From assembly GCF_003143995.1 (NCBI RefSeq), contig NZ_QFWG01000006.1:1-64000 (forward strand): DNA of 64,000 bases, read 5' to 3'. Positions 33,994-41,875 of the stretch are shown here, piece by piece. Position 1 is the stretch's first letter; every line of letters starts with the position of its first letter. The position numbers were made by a program, and so were the translations under genes. The notes beneath the pieces are model-generated. The model did not search any database and had not been told where the DNA came from. It saw only the letters and a program-made list of their open reading frames with translations. This stretch comes from Pseudoglutamicibacter cumminsii (lineage in GTDB: Bacteria > Actinomycetota > Actinomycetes > Actinomycetales > Micrococcaceae).

Positions 33994-34947
33994 GTGATCC
34001 GCAGCCTGGCCCTGCTCGCGTTGCGGATGATCACAACGCTCATCGTCGCCTCCATGATCCTCTTCGCCCTGTTGAGGATCATGCCGGGCGACCCTGCGCA
34101 AGTCGCGCTCGGCCTGCAGGCATCCCCGGAAGCGGTCGCGGCACTGCGCGCCGAATACGGCCTGGACAAGCCACTCGTGGTCCAATATCTCGAATGGATC
34201 GGCTCGTTCCTGACCGGCAGCGCGGGCGAATCCCTGGTCACCGGCCAAGACATGACCCCCATCGTCGCCGACCGCTTCGCCGTCACGATGTGGCTCGTGA
34301 TCCCGTCGGTAGCGCTGAGCCTGCTTGTGGCCGTGCTGCTCGGCGCGTGGTCGGCGCGCCGCGCCGGAAAGCCCGATGCGGTCCTCATCTCACTCATGAC
34401 CCAAGGCTTCATGGCCGTGCCCGCGTTCCTCGCGGGCTTGTTGCTCGTGTTGCTCTTCTCGGTGAAGCTCGGCTGGTTGCCGGCCTCCGGCTGGGTCGCC
34501 CCCAACGAAGGCTTCGGTACGTTCCTTTCGCACCTCGTCCTTCCCGTCATTGCGCTCTCGCTCGTGCAAACCGCGGTACTGACCCGCTACGTGCGCACCT
34601 CGATGGCCACCGTGCTGCGCAAAGACTACATCCGCTCCGCCCGCGCCCGCGGCCTCAGCAAATCCGCGGCGATCCGCCGCCACGGCCTCCGCAACGCCGC
34701 CATCCCCGTGCTGACGGTTGCGGGACTGCAACTGGCAGCGGCAGTCATCGGCGCCGTCGTGATTGAGCGAGTCTTCGACATCCCGGGCCTCGGCGACCAA
34801 CTCCTCATCAGCGTCGAACATCGTGACATGGTCACGATCCAAGCCATCGTGATGCTCTTGGTGACCGTGACCGTGGTGATCAACGCGATCGTCGACGCCC
34901 TGCTGGTGGCGGTTGATCCGCGGCTTCGCGTCAAGGCGGTGGCGTGA
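33994..34947 (+). CDS. ABC transporter permease, DppB type
   Basis: A 317-residue permease with six membrane segments, the N-terminal PGDPAQVALGLQASPEAVAALRAEYGLDKPLV motif region of DppB/OppB proteins and the EAA loop DYIRSARARGLSKSAAIRRHGLRNA (about 210-235) that contacts an ATPase. It lies 31 bases after the binding-protein gene and overlaps the next permease gene. With its partner it forms the membrane channel. Confidence 0.87.
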   Translation: MIRSLALLALRMITTLIVASMILFALLRIMPGDPAQVALGLQASPEAVAALRAEYGLDKPLVVQYLEWIGSFLTGSAGESLVTGQDMTPIVADRFAVTMWLVIPSVALSLLVAVLLGAWSARRAGKPDAVLISLMTQGFMAVPAFLAGLLLVLLFSVKLGWLPASGWVAPNEGFGTFLSHLVLPVIALSLVQTAVLTRYVRTSMATVLRKDYIRSARARGLSKSAAIRRHGLRNAAIPVLTVAGLQLAAAVIGAVVIERVFDIPGLGDQLLISVEHRDMVTIQAIVMLLVTVTVVINAIVDALLVAVDPRLRVKAVA

Positions 34948-35759
34948 TGCGCAAACTCCCCGTAACTCTGTGGGCTGGCAGCGTCCTGATTGCGATGGTC
35001 GTGCTGCTAGCGCTGTGGTCGTGGGTTATCGGTGCCCCATACGATCCGGTGGCAGCCGACGCGACCGCGCGACTGCAAGGCGCGAGCGCCGAACACATCA
35101 TGGGGACCGACCGCTTTGGGCGCGACATATTTTCGATCATCCTCGGAGGTGCGCAAGTCGCGCTATCCGTGGGCGTGGTTGCGGCGCTCATCGCGTTGAT
35201 GGTCGGAACCCCGCTGGGCATGTGGGCAGCGATCCGCCGCGGCTGGGTTCAAGGGGCAGTGACCCGTTCGTCTGACGTGATTCAGGCGTTCCCTTCGCTG
35301 CTTTTGGCGATCGTTTTCGCGGCCTCCTTCGGGGCGTCGCCCATGGTTGCTGCCGTTGCGATTGGCATCGGCGCGATCCCTGGATTCGTGCGGATGGTGA
35401 GAGCCGTGACAGCACGTATTCTGCGGGAAGAATATATTACTGCGGCGCGGGCAGCTGGCCGGAACTGGTTCAGCATCGCGTGGCGGCACGTGCTCCCGAA
35501 CCTCGCAGGGCTTTTGCTCGTCGAGATCGCGGTGACATTCTCCATCGCGATCCTCGCTGAATCTGCGCTGAGCTACCTTGGCCTCGGGACGCCTGCCCCT
35601 GAACCATCGTGGGGTCGAATGCTCTACGAGCACCAGGTGTTCATCGAAGTAGCACCCATGACGCTGGTGTGGCCGGGGCTTGCAATCGCGATCAGCGTTC
35701 TAGGCCTCAACCTGTTCTCCGAAGGCCTGCGCGACGTGCTGCAAGAGCGCCGCTCTTAG
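34947..35759 (+). CDS. ABC transporter permease, DppC type
   Basis: A 270-residue permease with six segments. Its N-terminal loop HIMGTDRFGRDIFSIILGGAQVALSVG is the DppC signature, and the EAA loop is EYITAARAAGRNWFSIAWRHVLPN (about 155-178). The start ATG at 34947 overlaps the previous stop as TGATG; an in-frame GTG three bases earlier is possible. No ATP-binding subunit gene follows: the next gene encodes an unrelated Q/G-rich membrane protein. The transporter therefore needs ATPases encoded elsewhere, or the operon lost them. Confidence 0.87.
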   Translation: MRKLPVTLWAGSVLIAMVVLLALWSWVIGAPYDPVAADATARLQGASAEHIMGTDRFGRDIFSIILGGAQVALSVGVVAALIALMVGTPLGMWAAIRRGWVQGAVTRSSDVIQAFPSLLLAIVFAASFGASPMVAAVAIGIGAIPGFVRMVRAVTARILREEYITAARAAGRNWFSIAWRHVLPNLAGLLLVEIAVTFSIAILAESALSYLGLGTPAPEPSWGRMLYEHQVFIEVAPMTLVWPGLAIAISVLGLNLFSEGLRDVLQERRS

Positions 35760-35938
35760 GCGCGGTTTTCGCGGTTACAGGGCTTGAAAATCCCTTGATC
35801 TGTGCGGCTGAAAATTGAATGTTCACCTGTTGCTTTCCTGGTGTTTTCCGTTCTTTGTGCCTATGCATAGAAAACTCAGTAGTCTAAACTGCGACTATCA
35901 ACAGCCTGAGACCCGAGTCACAGCGAAGGATGAACGAC

Positions 35939-36913
35939 GTGTCGTCACGCGAGAACAGCACACCTGAAGGCAACAACCCCGAGGGCGCCGGCAATCCGGA
36001 GAGCGCTGGGATCCAGCCGCCGGCTGGCTACACCCCGCCGCCACCAGCGCAGGACGGCCACGGTGGCAACACCCAGGGCGTTCCGCCGCAAGACGACGCG
36101 ACCGCCGTGTTCCCGTCGACCCCATACGGCGCCAACGACGACCAGACCCGCGAATACTCCGCAGTTTCCGGGCCGGTCGCTCCAGCGGCGCAACAGAACC
36201 AGGGCTACGGGCAGCAGGGTTATGGCCAGCAAGGTCAGTACCAACAGGGGTACGGCCAGCAGGGCCAGTACCAGCAGGGCTACGGACAGCAGGGCTATAA
36301 CCAGCAGGGAGGCTACGGCGGCCCAGGCCAGGGTGGGCCAGGTTATGGCGGTCCCGGTTATGGTGGTCCTGGCCCGGGTGGCCCAGGCTATTACGGTCAG
36401 CCGGGCGACGAACAAGGTGGAGACAAGAAGAAAAAGGGCGGCCTTGCGTGGCTTTGGTGGCTCATCGGCGTTCTGCTTGTCCTCGTTGCCGCGGGCTTGG
36501 TTTACATGTTCGTGTGGGGGCCTTGGAGCAACCAAGAAAACGGCGGCAACAATGATCCATCGCCGAGCGTGACTGAGCCCGGCGGGAACAACAATGGAAC
36601 CCCAGGCTGGAACACCGAACCCCCAGGTGGCGATAACCCTGGCGGCGACGACTTCTTCACGACCGACCCATTCGGTAACTCCGGTAACAATGGCGGTGGA
36701 GATACTGATCCGTTCGGTAGCAACTCGGGTGGCGGTGACACGGATCCGTTCGGTAGCAACTCCGGCGGTGGGGACACCGATCCGTTCGGCGGAAACAACT
36801 CTGGCGGTCCATCAGAAGATCCGTTTGCTTCGGCGAGCGACATACTCCGTGAACTCGAAAACCTGCCAGAAATAACGATGCCTCCAGTTGAAGACCTGGG
36901 CGTCAAGCGATGA
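35939..36913 (+). CDS. Q/G/P-rich single-span membrane protein, paralog 1
   Basis: This 324-residue protein has a low-complexity cytosolic N-terminus (YGQQGQYQQG units, then GPGYGGPGYGGPG, about 80-155). A KKKKGG stop-transfer stretch and one membrane helix (LAWLWWLIGVLLVLVAAGLVYMFVWGPW, about 165-192) follow. The exterior Asn/Gly-rich tail contains repeated GGGDTDPFGSNS units (about 240-290). GTG 35939 is preferred because AAGGA lies eight bases before it; ATG 35930 would sit directly on that site. The core GPGYYGQPGDE-xGG-DKKK plus helix is shared with the next gene. Function unknown. Confidence 0.72.
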   Translation: MSSRENSTPEGNNPEGAGNPESAGIQPPAGYTPPPPAQDGHGGNTQGVPPQDDATAVFPSTPYGANDDQTREYSAVSGPVAPAAQQNQGYGQQGYGQQGQYQQGYGQQGQYQQGYGQQGYNQQGGYGGPGQGGPGYGGPGYGGPGPGGPGYYGQPGDEQGGDKKKKGGLAWLWWLIGVLLVLVAAGLVYMFVWGPWSNQENGGNNDPSPSVTEPGGNNNGTPGWNTEPPGGDNPGGDDFFTTDPFGNSGNNGGGDTDPFGSNSGGGDTDPFGSNSGGGDTDPFGGNNSGGPSEDPFASASDILRELENLPEITMPPVEDLGVKR

Positions 36914-36922
36914 CCTGGGCGT
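36893..36922 (+). repeat. 11-base repeat spanning a stop codon
   Basis: GACCTGGGCGT at 36893-36903, inside the last codons of the preceding gene, recurs identically at 36912-36922. The second copy begins within the TGA stop and runs into the 3-prime region. Confidence 0.6.
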
Positions 36923-36979
36923 GACTCCCGGTTTCCAAACCTCACCCCATAGCAAGGCTCACACCCGGAAGGTAATGCC

Positions 36980-37882
36980 ATGACCTCAGGAAACTCGATG
37001 CCCCCAGGGCCGAACTCGCAGCCGGGTCCACAGCCAGGTCCACCGCCAGGTCCGAACTCTGAGCCGCAACCAGGCCAGTACCCCGGCCAGCAGTACCCCG
37101 GCCAGCAGTATCCAGGTCAAGGTGGTCCGGGCTACTACGGTCAGCCGGGCGACGAGAACGGCGGCGGCGACAAGAAGAAAAGCCGCGCGTGGCTGTGGTG
37201 GCTCATCGGCGTCCTCGCGGTCGCGATCATTGCCGGCCTCGTTTACATGTTCGTGTGGGGGCCATGGAGCAAGCGCGAAAGCAACACGATCGACGTTGAC
37301 CGCCCAACCGCACCAACTGAGGCGATGCCAACCATTCCTGCACCGCCATCTGTGCCAGGTGGATCTACCGGCCCTAACCCGACCGAGGATCCCTTCGGGC
37401 CAAGCACTCCTGGTTCAACCGACGACCCATTCGGGCCAAACCCGACGTCCCCAGGTGGCACCAACCTGCCTTCCTATGACCCAAGCCACAACCCGTGGTC
37501 CAGCGCTCCACCATCTAACTTTGGCTCTCTTGACCCGAACACCGGAGCAACGCTCCAGTCCTTCAAGGACGTTCCGCAATACTGCGAGTGGCAGTTCGGG
37601 AAGTCCTCATGGCGAGCAACTGACGACGGCATGACCTACCAAGGGCCGAACAGCGGCGAGGCCTTCACTGACGTCACCTGCGGCATGTCCCTGATCTCCC
37701 TGAACAGCAGCAACCAGGCACCAGGCGTTGAGAAGATCATGGACGCCATGATCCATGGAAAACAGGGCAAGGGCACCATCGAAGGTAACGACCTTGGCAA
37801 CTTCTTGCCAAACAACAAGCCGTTGCGCATCGACTACGAGATCAACCAAAACAACATCAAGATCGAGGTATCGGCGAAATAA
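36980..37882 (+). CDS. P/Q/G-rich single-span membrane protein, paralog 2
   Basis: A 300-residue protein built like its upstream neighbour. A Pro/Gln/Gly-rich N-terminus with YPGQQ repeats (about 32-50) is followed by the shared GPGYYGQPGDENGG-DKKK motif and a membrane helix ending LVYMFVWGPWS (about 72-97). A TEDPFGP/TDDPFGP linker precedes a folded exterior domain (about 185-300) with two Cys (YCEWQFG and VTCGMSL) that paralog 1 lacks. GGAAGG before ATG 36980 supports the start. I do not recognise the exterior domain; a ligand- or peptide-binding surface module is possible. Confidence 0.72.
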   Translation: MTSGNSMPPGPNSQPGPQPGPPPGPNSEPQPGQYPGQQYPGQQYPGQGGPGYYGQPGDENGGGDKKKSRAWLWWLIGVLAVAIIAGLVYMFVWGPWSKRESNTIDVDRPTAPTEAMPTIPAPPSVPGGSTGPNPTEDPFGPSTPGSTDDPFGPNPTSPGGTNLPSYDPSHNPWSSAPPSNFGSLDPNTGATLQSFKDVPQYCEWQFGKSSWRATDDGMTYQGPNSGEAFTDVTCGMSLISLNSSNQAPGVEKIMDAMIHGKQGKGTIEGNDLGNFLPNNKPLRIDYEINQNNIKIEVSAK

Positions 37883-37915
37883 CCCGCCACCACAACTCAC
37901 CTCGCTCATACTCAA

Positions 37916-37952
37916 CGGAGGCCGCGGCATCGACATCGAGCCGCGGCCTCCG
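37916..37952 (+). terminator. Terminator after the paralog pair
   Basis: Perfect 13-base arms CGGAGGCCGCGGC and GCCGCGGCCTCCG (37916-37928 and 37940-37952) lie 33 bases after the stop. Confidence 0.7.
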
Positions 37953-37999
37953 CTTCATCCGATCCACGCATCGAGGTCCTGGCCGTTAGACTCATCACT

Positions 38000-38512
38000 A
38001 TGTCAGCCGCACTCCCTAGAGACCCCATCGCGTCCGCCCAAGCCAACTGGGAGAAATCCGGATGGGGCGAGGTCTCCGAACCCATGGCGACCGTGACCAG
38101 CATCGTCCGCGCCAACCAAATCCTCACCGGCCGCGCCGAAGCCCTGTTGCGCCCGTTCGACCTCACGTTCGCGCGGTACGAAATGCTCATGGTCCTGCGC
38201 TTCGCACGCCGCCCCATGGCGATGTCCAAGGCCTCACGCGTGTTGCAAGTCCACCCCACATCGGTCACCGCGGCGGCAGAGCGGCTTGAACGCGACGGCC
38301 TCATCACCAAGACCCCGAGCCCCGACGACGCCCGCACCGTACTGCTCGCCATAACCGAAGCTGGCCGCGAGCTCAGCGAAGAAACCACACAGATCCTCAA
38401 CCGGGAACTCTTCGCCCAAACCGGTTTCACGCAACGCGAGATAACCACACTCAACCGCATCCTGCGCAAATTCCGGCAGAAAAACGGGGACTTCGCCGAA
38501 CCCCTCGGATAA
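38000..38512 (+). CDS. MarR-family regulator
   Basis: A 170-residue MarR protein with the winged helix at about 60-125 (MAMSKASRVLQVHPTSVTAAAERLERDGLI, then DDARTVLLAITEAG) and flanking dimerisation helices. The N-terminal SAQANWEKSGWG is typical of actinobacterial members. It is transcribed alone, 48 bases before the DUF202 pair, and could control them. Ligand unknown. Confidence 0.85.
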   Translation: MSAALPRDPIASAQANWEKSGWGEVSEPMATVTSIVRANQILTGRAEALLRPFDLTFARYEMLMVLRFARRPMAMSKASRVLQVHPTSVTAAAERLERDGLITKTPSPDDARTVLLAITEAGRELSEETTQILNRELFAQTGFTQREITTLNRILRKFRQKNGDFAEPLG

Positions 38513-38559
38513 CGTCACAATCCGCGGGAACACACACGCGGGTGGGTTAGATTGGTGTC

Positions 38560-38976
38560 ATGTCGAGTACCCGCCGGAAAGCCTCCGCAAGCGAACCTGT
38601 AGCGCCACCAGCACATCAGAGCGCGATCGCTCGCCGTGTTTTCCCCACGGGTAAAGAACCAGACCCACGCTTCACCCTCGCGAACGAGCGCACGTTCCTC
38701 GCGTGGATCCGCACCTCGCTCGCGTTCGTCGCAGGCGGTGTCGCACTCGAGGCGTTCGAGGTCGGCAACTGGGATCCCGTGCTCCGCAAGTCGGTGGCTA
38801 TCGCGGTGATCGCGATGGGCTTGCTCATCGGTCTGGGTGCCGCGTTCCGTTGGTTGCGTGTTGAGCGCGCGATGCGCCACGACCATCCGCTACCTGTCCC
38901 GCTGATCATCCCTGTGCTTGCGCTGATTGCTGCCGCAGGCTCGGGTGCCGCTGTTGGTTTGGTGCTGACGAACTGA
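38560..38976 (+). CDS. DUF202 (YidH-like) membrane protein
   Basis: A 138-residue protein. Residues 35-60 read DPRFTLANERTFLAWIRTSLAF, the signature of the DUF202/YidH family, followed by three membrane helices. The basic Ser/Ala-rich N-terminus is cytosolic. Its stop overlaps the next ATG (TGATG), so the two DUF202 genes are co-translated. Physiological role unknown. Confidence 0.85.
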   Translation: MSSTRRKASASEPVAPPAHQSAIARRVFPTGKEPDPRFTLANERTFLAWIRTSLAFVAGGVALEAFEVGNWDPVLRKSVAIAVIAMGLLIGLGAAFRWLRVERAMRHDHPLPVPLIIPVLALIAAAGSGAAVGLVLTN

Positions 38977-39425
38977 TGCCGGAACACGGAAGCGGCGAGA
39001 GGCGGGCGACCCGAGTCCGCCTCAGCACTGGGTGGCACACCGTCAAAGAAACGGGTGTCACGATCAGTCGCGCTGTGCGTCGTCGTATCCCGATCAAGCC
39101 GCCGCAACCACTTCCAGAACCCGTCGACGTAGGCCTGCAGCCGGAGCGCACATCGTTGGCATGGTCTCGCACGGGCTTTGCCGCGCTCGTCGCAGGGTTT
39201 ATGGGTGTCCGCTGGTACGGGCAGATGGGGGCGCTGTTGCTCGTGGCGACCGCGCTGACGTTCGTGGGGGCTGTGTGGGTTTCGACGACCCAGCGGGGCC
39301 GTCTGCGCCGCATGGCTGAGTCATTCGAAGAGCGGCAACCGCCACCCGTGGTGCCGGTCATTACGATGACGCTCATGGTGGTGGGCATGGCCGTGATCGC
39401 GATCATCGTGGTGTTGCGCGTATAG
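38976..39425 (+). CDS. DUF202 family membrane protein, second of the pair
   Basis: A 149-residue protein with VGLQPERTSLAWSRTGFAALVA at about 49-70 (the DUF202 motif ERTxLAWxRT) and three predicted helices. A basic N-terminus of about 45 residues precedes the domain. It overlaps the first DUF202 gene by one base. A paired operon of this kind is common in actinobacteria. Confidence 0.83.
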   Translation: MPEHGSGERRATRVRLSTGWHTVKETGVTISRAVRRRIPIKPPQPLPEPVDVGLQPERTSLAWSRTGFAALVAGFMGVRWYGQMGALLLVATALTFVGAVWVSTTQRGRLRRMAESFEERQPPPVVPVITMTLMVVGMAVIAIIVVLRV

Positions 39426-39431
39426 CCGCCC

Positions 39432-40304
39432 CTAGTTTGCGTACCGCTTGATCACGAAGACCCTCAGCTGCTCCGCGAGCGCTGCGAGCTCTTGATGCGC
39501 GTAGTGGTCGGCGCGCCAGGCGGCGTGCAGGGTCACGGTGAGCTCATGGCCTCCGTTGGTGATACGTAGCGGAACGAGATCGAAGCTCGGGTCCTCGGTC
39601 ACCACAGCGACCCCCTCCGTCGCGACGAGCGCTTGGGCTACGCGGCCTGAGTTGGTTTCGATGATGTCGGGCTGTGAGAGGCCAGCGGTTTCGCATGCGC
39701 CGTCGAACACGCGGCGGGCCTTGAATGCCCGCGATGGAATGTGGATGGTGTGCTGGGCGAGCTCCTCGAGCGGAACGCTGCGGCGCTGAGCCCATGGATG
39801 CTGCGCGGAAACATATGCCCACACCGGCATCTTTTGAAGCTGAACGTGGGGGATGTCGGCTGCCGGAGCGGAGGGCATCACTGCTAGATCGGACGTAGCG
39901 ATCGTGTCCTGCAAGCTCGCATCCAAGGACGCCTCAACAATGTTTGGTTGCCACTCGGACTGCTCCAGTGTCGCCACGAACGGAATCACAACGTCGATGA
40001 GCGTGGTGCCTGGCGCGGCGAACGTCACTTCACGCATGCCGCCGTGGGCGAGTAGATCCGCGAAGTCGAGATTGTGCTGGAACTCGGTCAGTAGCTTCTT
40101 GGCGGCGGGGAGAAAATCGCGGCCAGCTTTGGTGGGAGTGAGTCCGGACGGAACGCGATCAAACAGCACAAGCCCGACGTCGCGGCTGAGCTTCTGAAGC
40201 TGTCGCGTGACTGCCGGCTGTGTGATGCCGAGGTCTCGAGCCGCGGAGGATACGGAGCCGGCTTCGGAGACGGCTACGAAGGCTTTCAGGTGCTCGATGT
40301 CCAT
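39432..40304 (-). CDS. LysR-family regulator, likely activator of gabT
   Basis: This 290-residue LysR protein has the N-terminal winged helix (MDIEHLKAFVAVSEAGSVS, then SSAARDLGITQPAVTRQLQKL, residues 1-60) and a periplasmic-binding-like effector domain (about 90-285). It is divergent from gabT with a 131-base gap containing a GTTAT-N4-ATAAC palindrome, the classic layout for LysR control of the neighbouring catabolic operon. The effector is probably GABA or a polyamine intermediate (inference). Confidence 0.87.
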   Translation of the reverse strand: MDIEHLKAFVAVSEAGSVSSAARDLGITQPAVTRQLQKLSRDVGLVLFDRVPSGLTPTKAGRDFLPAAKKLLTEFQHNLDFADLLAHGGMREVTFAAPGTTLIDVVIPFVATLEQSEWQPNIVEASLDASLQDTIATSDLAVMPSAPAADIPHVQLQKMPVWAYVSAQHPWAQRRSVPLEELAQHTIHIPSRAFKARRVFDGACETAGLSQPDIIETNSGRVAQALVATEGVAVVTEDPSFDLVPLRITNGGHELTVTLHAAWRADHYAHQELAALAEQLRVFVIKRYAN

Positions 40305-40335
40305 GATTCCCAGTCTATGCGTATTCGTTATGGGG

Positions 40336-40349
40336 GTTATGCCGATAAC
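40336..40349. promoter_or_regulatory. Candidate LysR operator between lysR and gabT
   Basis: GTTAT-GCCG-ATAAC, a perfect 5-4-5 palindrome, lies 32 bases before the LysR start and 87 before gabT. Confidence 0.4.
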
Positions 40350-40435
40350 TGATTAGACAGTCATAATGATTTCGGATCAGAATGTGATGTACGCAACTTT
40401 CTGCGATCCGTTTTCACCGGGAGGTTCACACCACA

Positions 40436-41779
40436 ATGCACGCGGACAACACCAACGTCAGCACCCCGCTCGAACAGAGCCGCCACCTCGCAACTGACCT
40501 CCCGGGCCCTAAAGCCCAGGCACTGGCCGAACGACAGCGCGCATCGGTATCTGCCGGCGTCGGCGGGACCATGGCGACCTACGCTGTCCGCGCCGACCGC
40601 GGCATCATCGAAGACGTCGACGGCAACCGCCTCATCGACCTCGGCTCCGGCATCGCCGTGACCTCCGTGGGTGCATCCCACCCGAAGGTCGTCGCTGCAG
40701 TCCAGGATGCTGTCGCGAACTTCACCCACACATGCTTCATGGTGACCCCGTATGAGGCCTACGTTGAGGTCGCTGAAAAGCTCAACAAGCTCGCCCCGAT
40801 CTCCGGCGAAACCCGCACTGTGCTGCTCAACTCCGGCGCTGAAGCCGTTGAAAACGCCGTCAAGATCGCGCGCTCCGCAACCGGCAAGTCCGCCGTCGTC
40901 GCATTCGATCACGCCTACCACGGCCGCACCACGCTCACGATGGCGCTGACCGCGAAAGCCAACCCGTACAAGAAGGCGTTCGGTCCTTTCGCGCCAGAGA
41001 TCTACCGTGTAGCCGGCTCCTACCCGCTGCGCGACGGCCTGAGCGGCGAAGAAGCCGCGGCTCGAGCCATCAAGCAGATCGAAGTCCAGGTGGGTGCGGA
41101 CGACCTCGCCGCGATCATTATGGAACCGATCCAGGGCGAAGGCGGTTTCATCGCGCCAGCGCCAGGCTTCCTGCCGGCGATCGTCGAATGGTGCAAAGCC
41201 AACGGCGTCCTGTTCATCGCGGACGAAGTCCAGACCGGCTTCGCCCGCACCGGCTCGATGTTCGCGTGCGAACACGAAGGCATCGAACCAGACCTCATCA
41301 CCACAGCGAAGGGCATCGCCGGCGGCATGCCGCTCTCCGCGGTGACCGGCCGTGCCGAGGTCATGGACGCCGTCCACACCGGCGGACTCGGCGGAACCTA
41401 CGGCGGTAACCCAGTCGCCTGCGCCGCAGCGCTGGCCTCGATCAGCGTCATGGAAGAAGAAAAGCTCGCCGACCGCGCGCAAGAAATCGACCGCATCATC
41501 ACCGAAAAGTTCACCGCTGCGCAGGAAAAGGACAACCGCATCGCGGAAGTCCGCGGCCGCGGCGCGATGAAGGCCATCGAATTCGTTGACCCAGCCACGG
41601 GCGAACCAGATGCGGCACTCGCAGGTGCGGTCGCCAACGCAGCCCGCGCACAAGGCGTCGTAACCCTGACCTGCGGAACCTACGGCAACATCATCCGCCT
41701 CCTGCCGCCGCTGACCATCAGCGACGAACTGCTCACCGAAGGCATCGACATCATCCTCGAAGCCCTCGCACAGAACTAG
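40436..41779 (+). CDS. gabT: 4-aminobutyrate--2-oxoglutarate aminotransferase
   Basis: This 447-residue class III aminotransferase has the PLP lysine at about residue 292 in TTAKGIAGG, SGAEAVENAVKIAR (about 140-153), the aspartate motif FIADEVQTGFARTG (about 260-273) and TYGGNPVACAAALASI. It fits GabT, which converts GABA and 2-oxoglutarate to succinate semialdehyde and glutamate. GGGAGG lies upstream of ATG 40436. It opens the polyamine island, divergent from LysR and followed by putrescine oxidase. Broad omega-amino acid or putrescine transaminase activity is an alternative. Its last 17 bases are repeated after the stop. Confidence 0.9.
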   Translation: MHADNTNVSTPLEQSRHLATDLPGPKAQALAERQRASVSAGVGGTMATYAVRADRGIIEDVDGNRLIDLGSGIAVTSVGASHPKVVAAVQDAVANFTHTCFMVTPYEAYVEVAEKLNKLAPISGETRTVLLNSGAEAVENAVKIARSATGKSAVVAFDHAYHGRTTLTMALTAKANPYKKAFGPFAPEIYRVAGSYPLRDGLSGEEAAARAIKQIEVQVGADDLAAIIMEPIQGEGGFIAPAPGFLPAIVEWCKANGVLFIADEVQTGFARTGSMFACEHEGIEPDLITTAKGIAGGMPLSAVTGRAEVMDAVHTGGLGGTYGGNPVACAAALASISVMEEEKLADRAQEIDRIITEKFTAAQEKDNRIAEVRGRGAMKAIEFVDPATGEPDAALAGAVANAARAQGVVTLTCGTYGNIIRLLPPLTISDELLTEGIDIILEALAQN

Positions 41780-41816
41780 CCCTCGCGCAGAACTAAACGG
41801 CACCGCGCAGAACCAA
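41763..41816 (+). repeat. Post-stop tandem duplication of the gabT 3-prime end
   Basis: CCCTCGCACAGAACTAG (41763-41779, end of gabT with its stop) is followed directly by CCCTCGCGCAGAACTAA (41780-41796), 15 of 17 bases identical. A third, weaker unit, GCACCGCGCAGAACCAA, lies at 41800-41816. The 17-base period is not in frame. Confidence 0.75.
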
Positions 41817-41875
41817 GCGGCGTAGCCAGCACTAGAGACTCAACTGACAATCCATACCAACAGGAAGCGATAACA

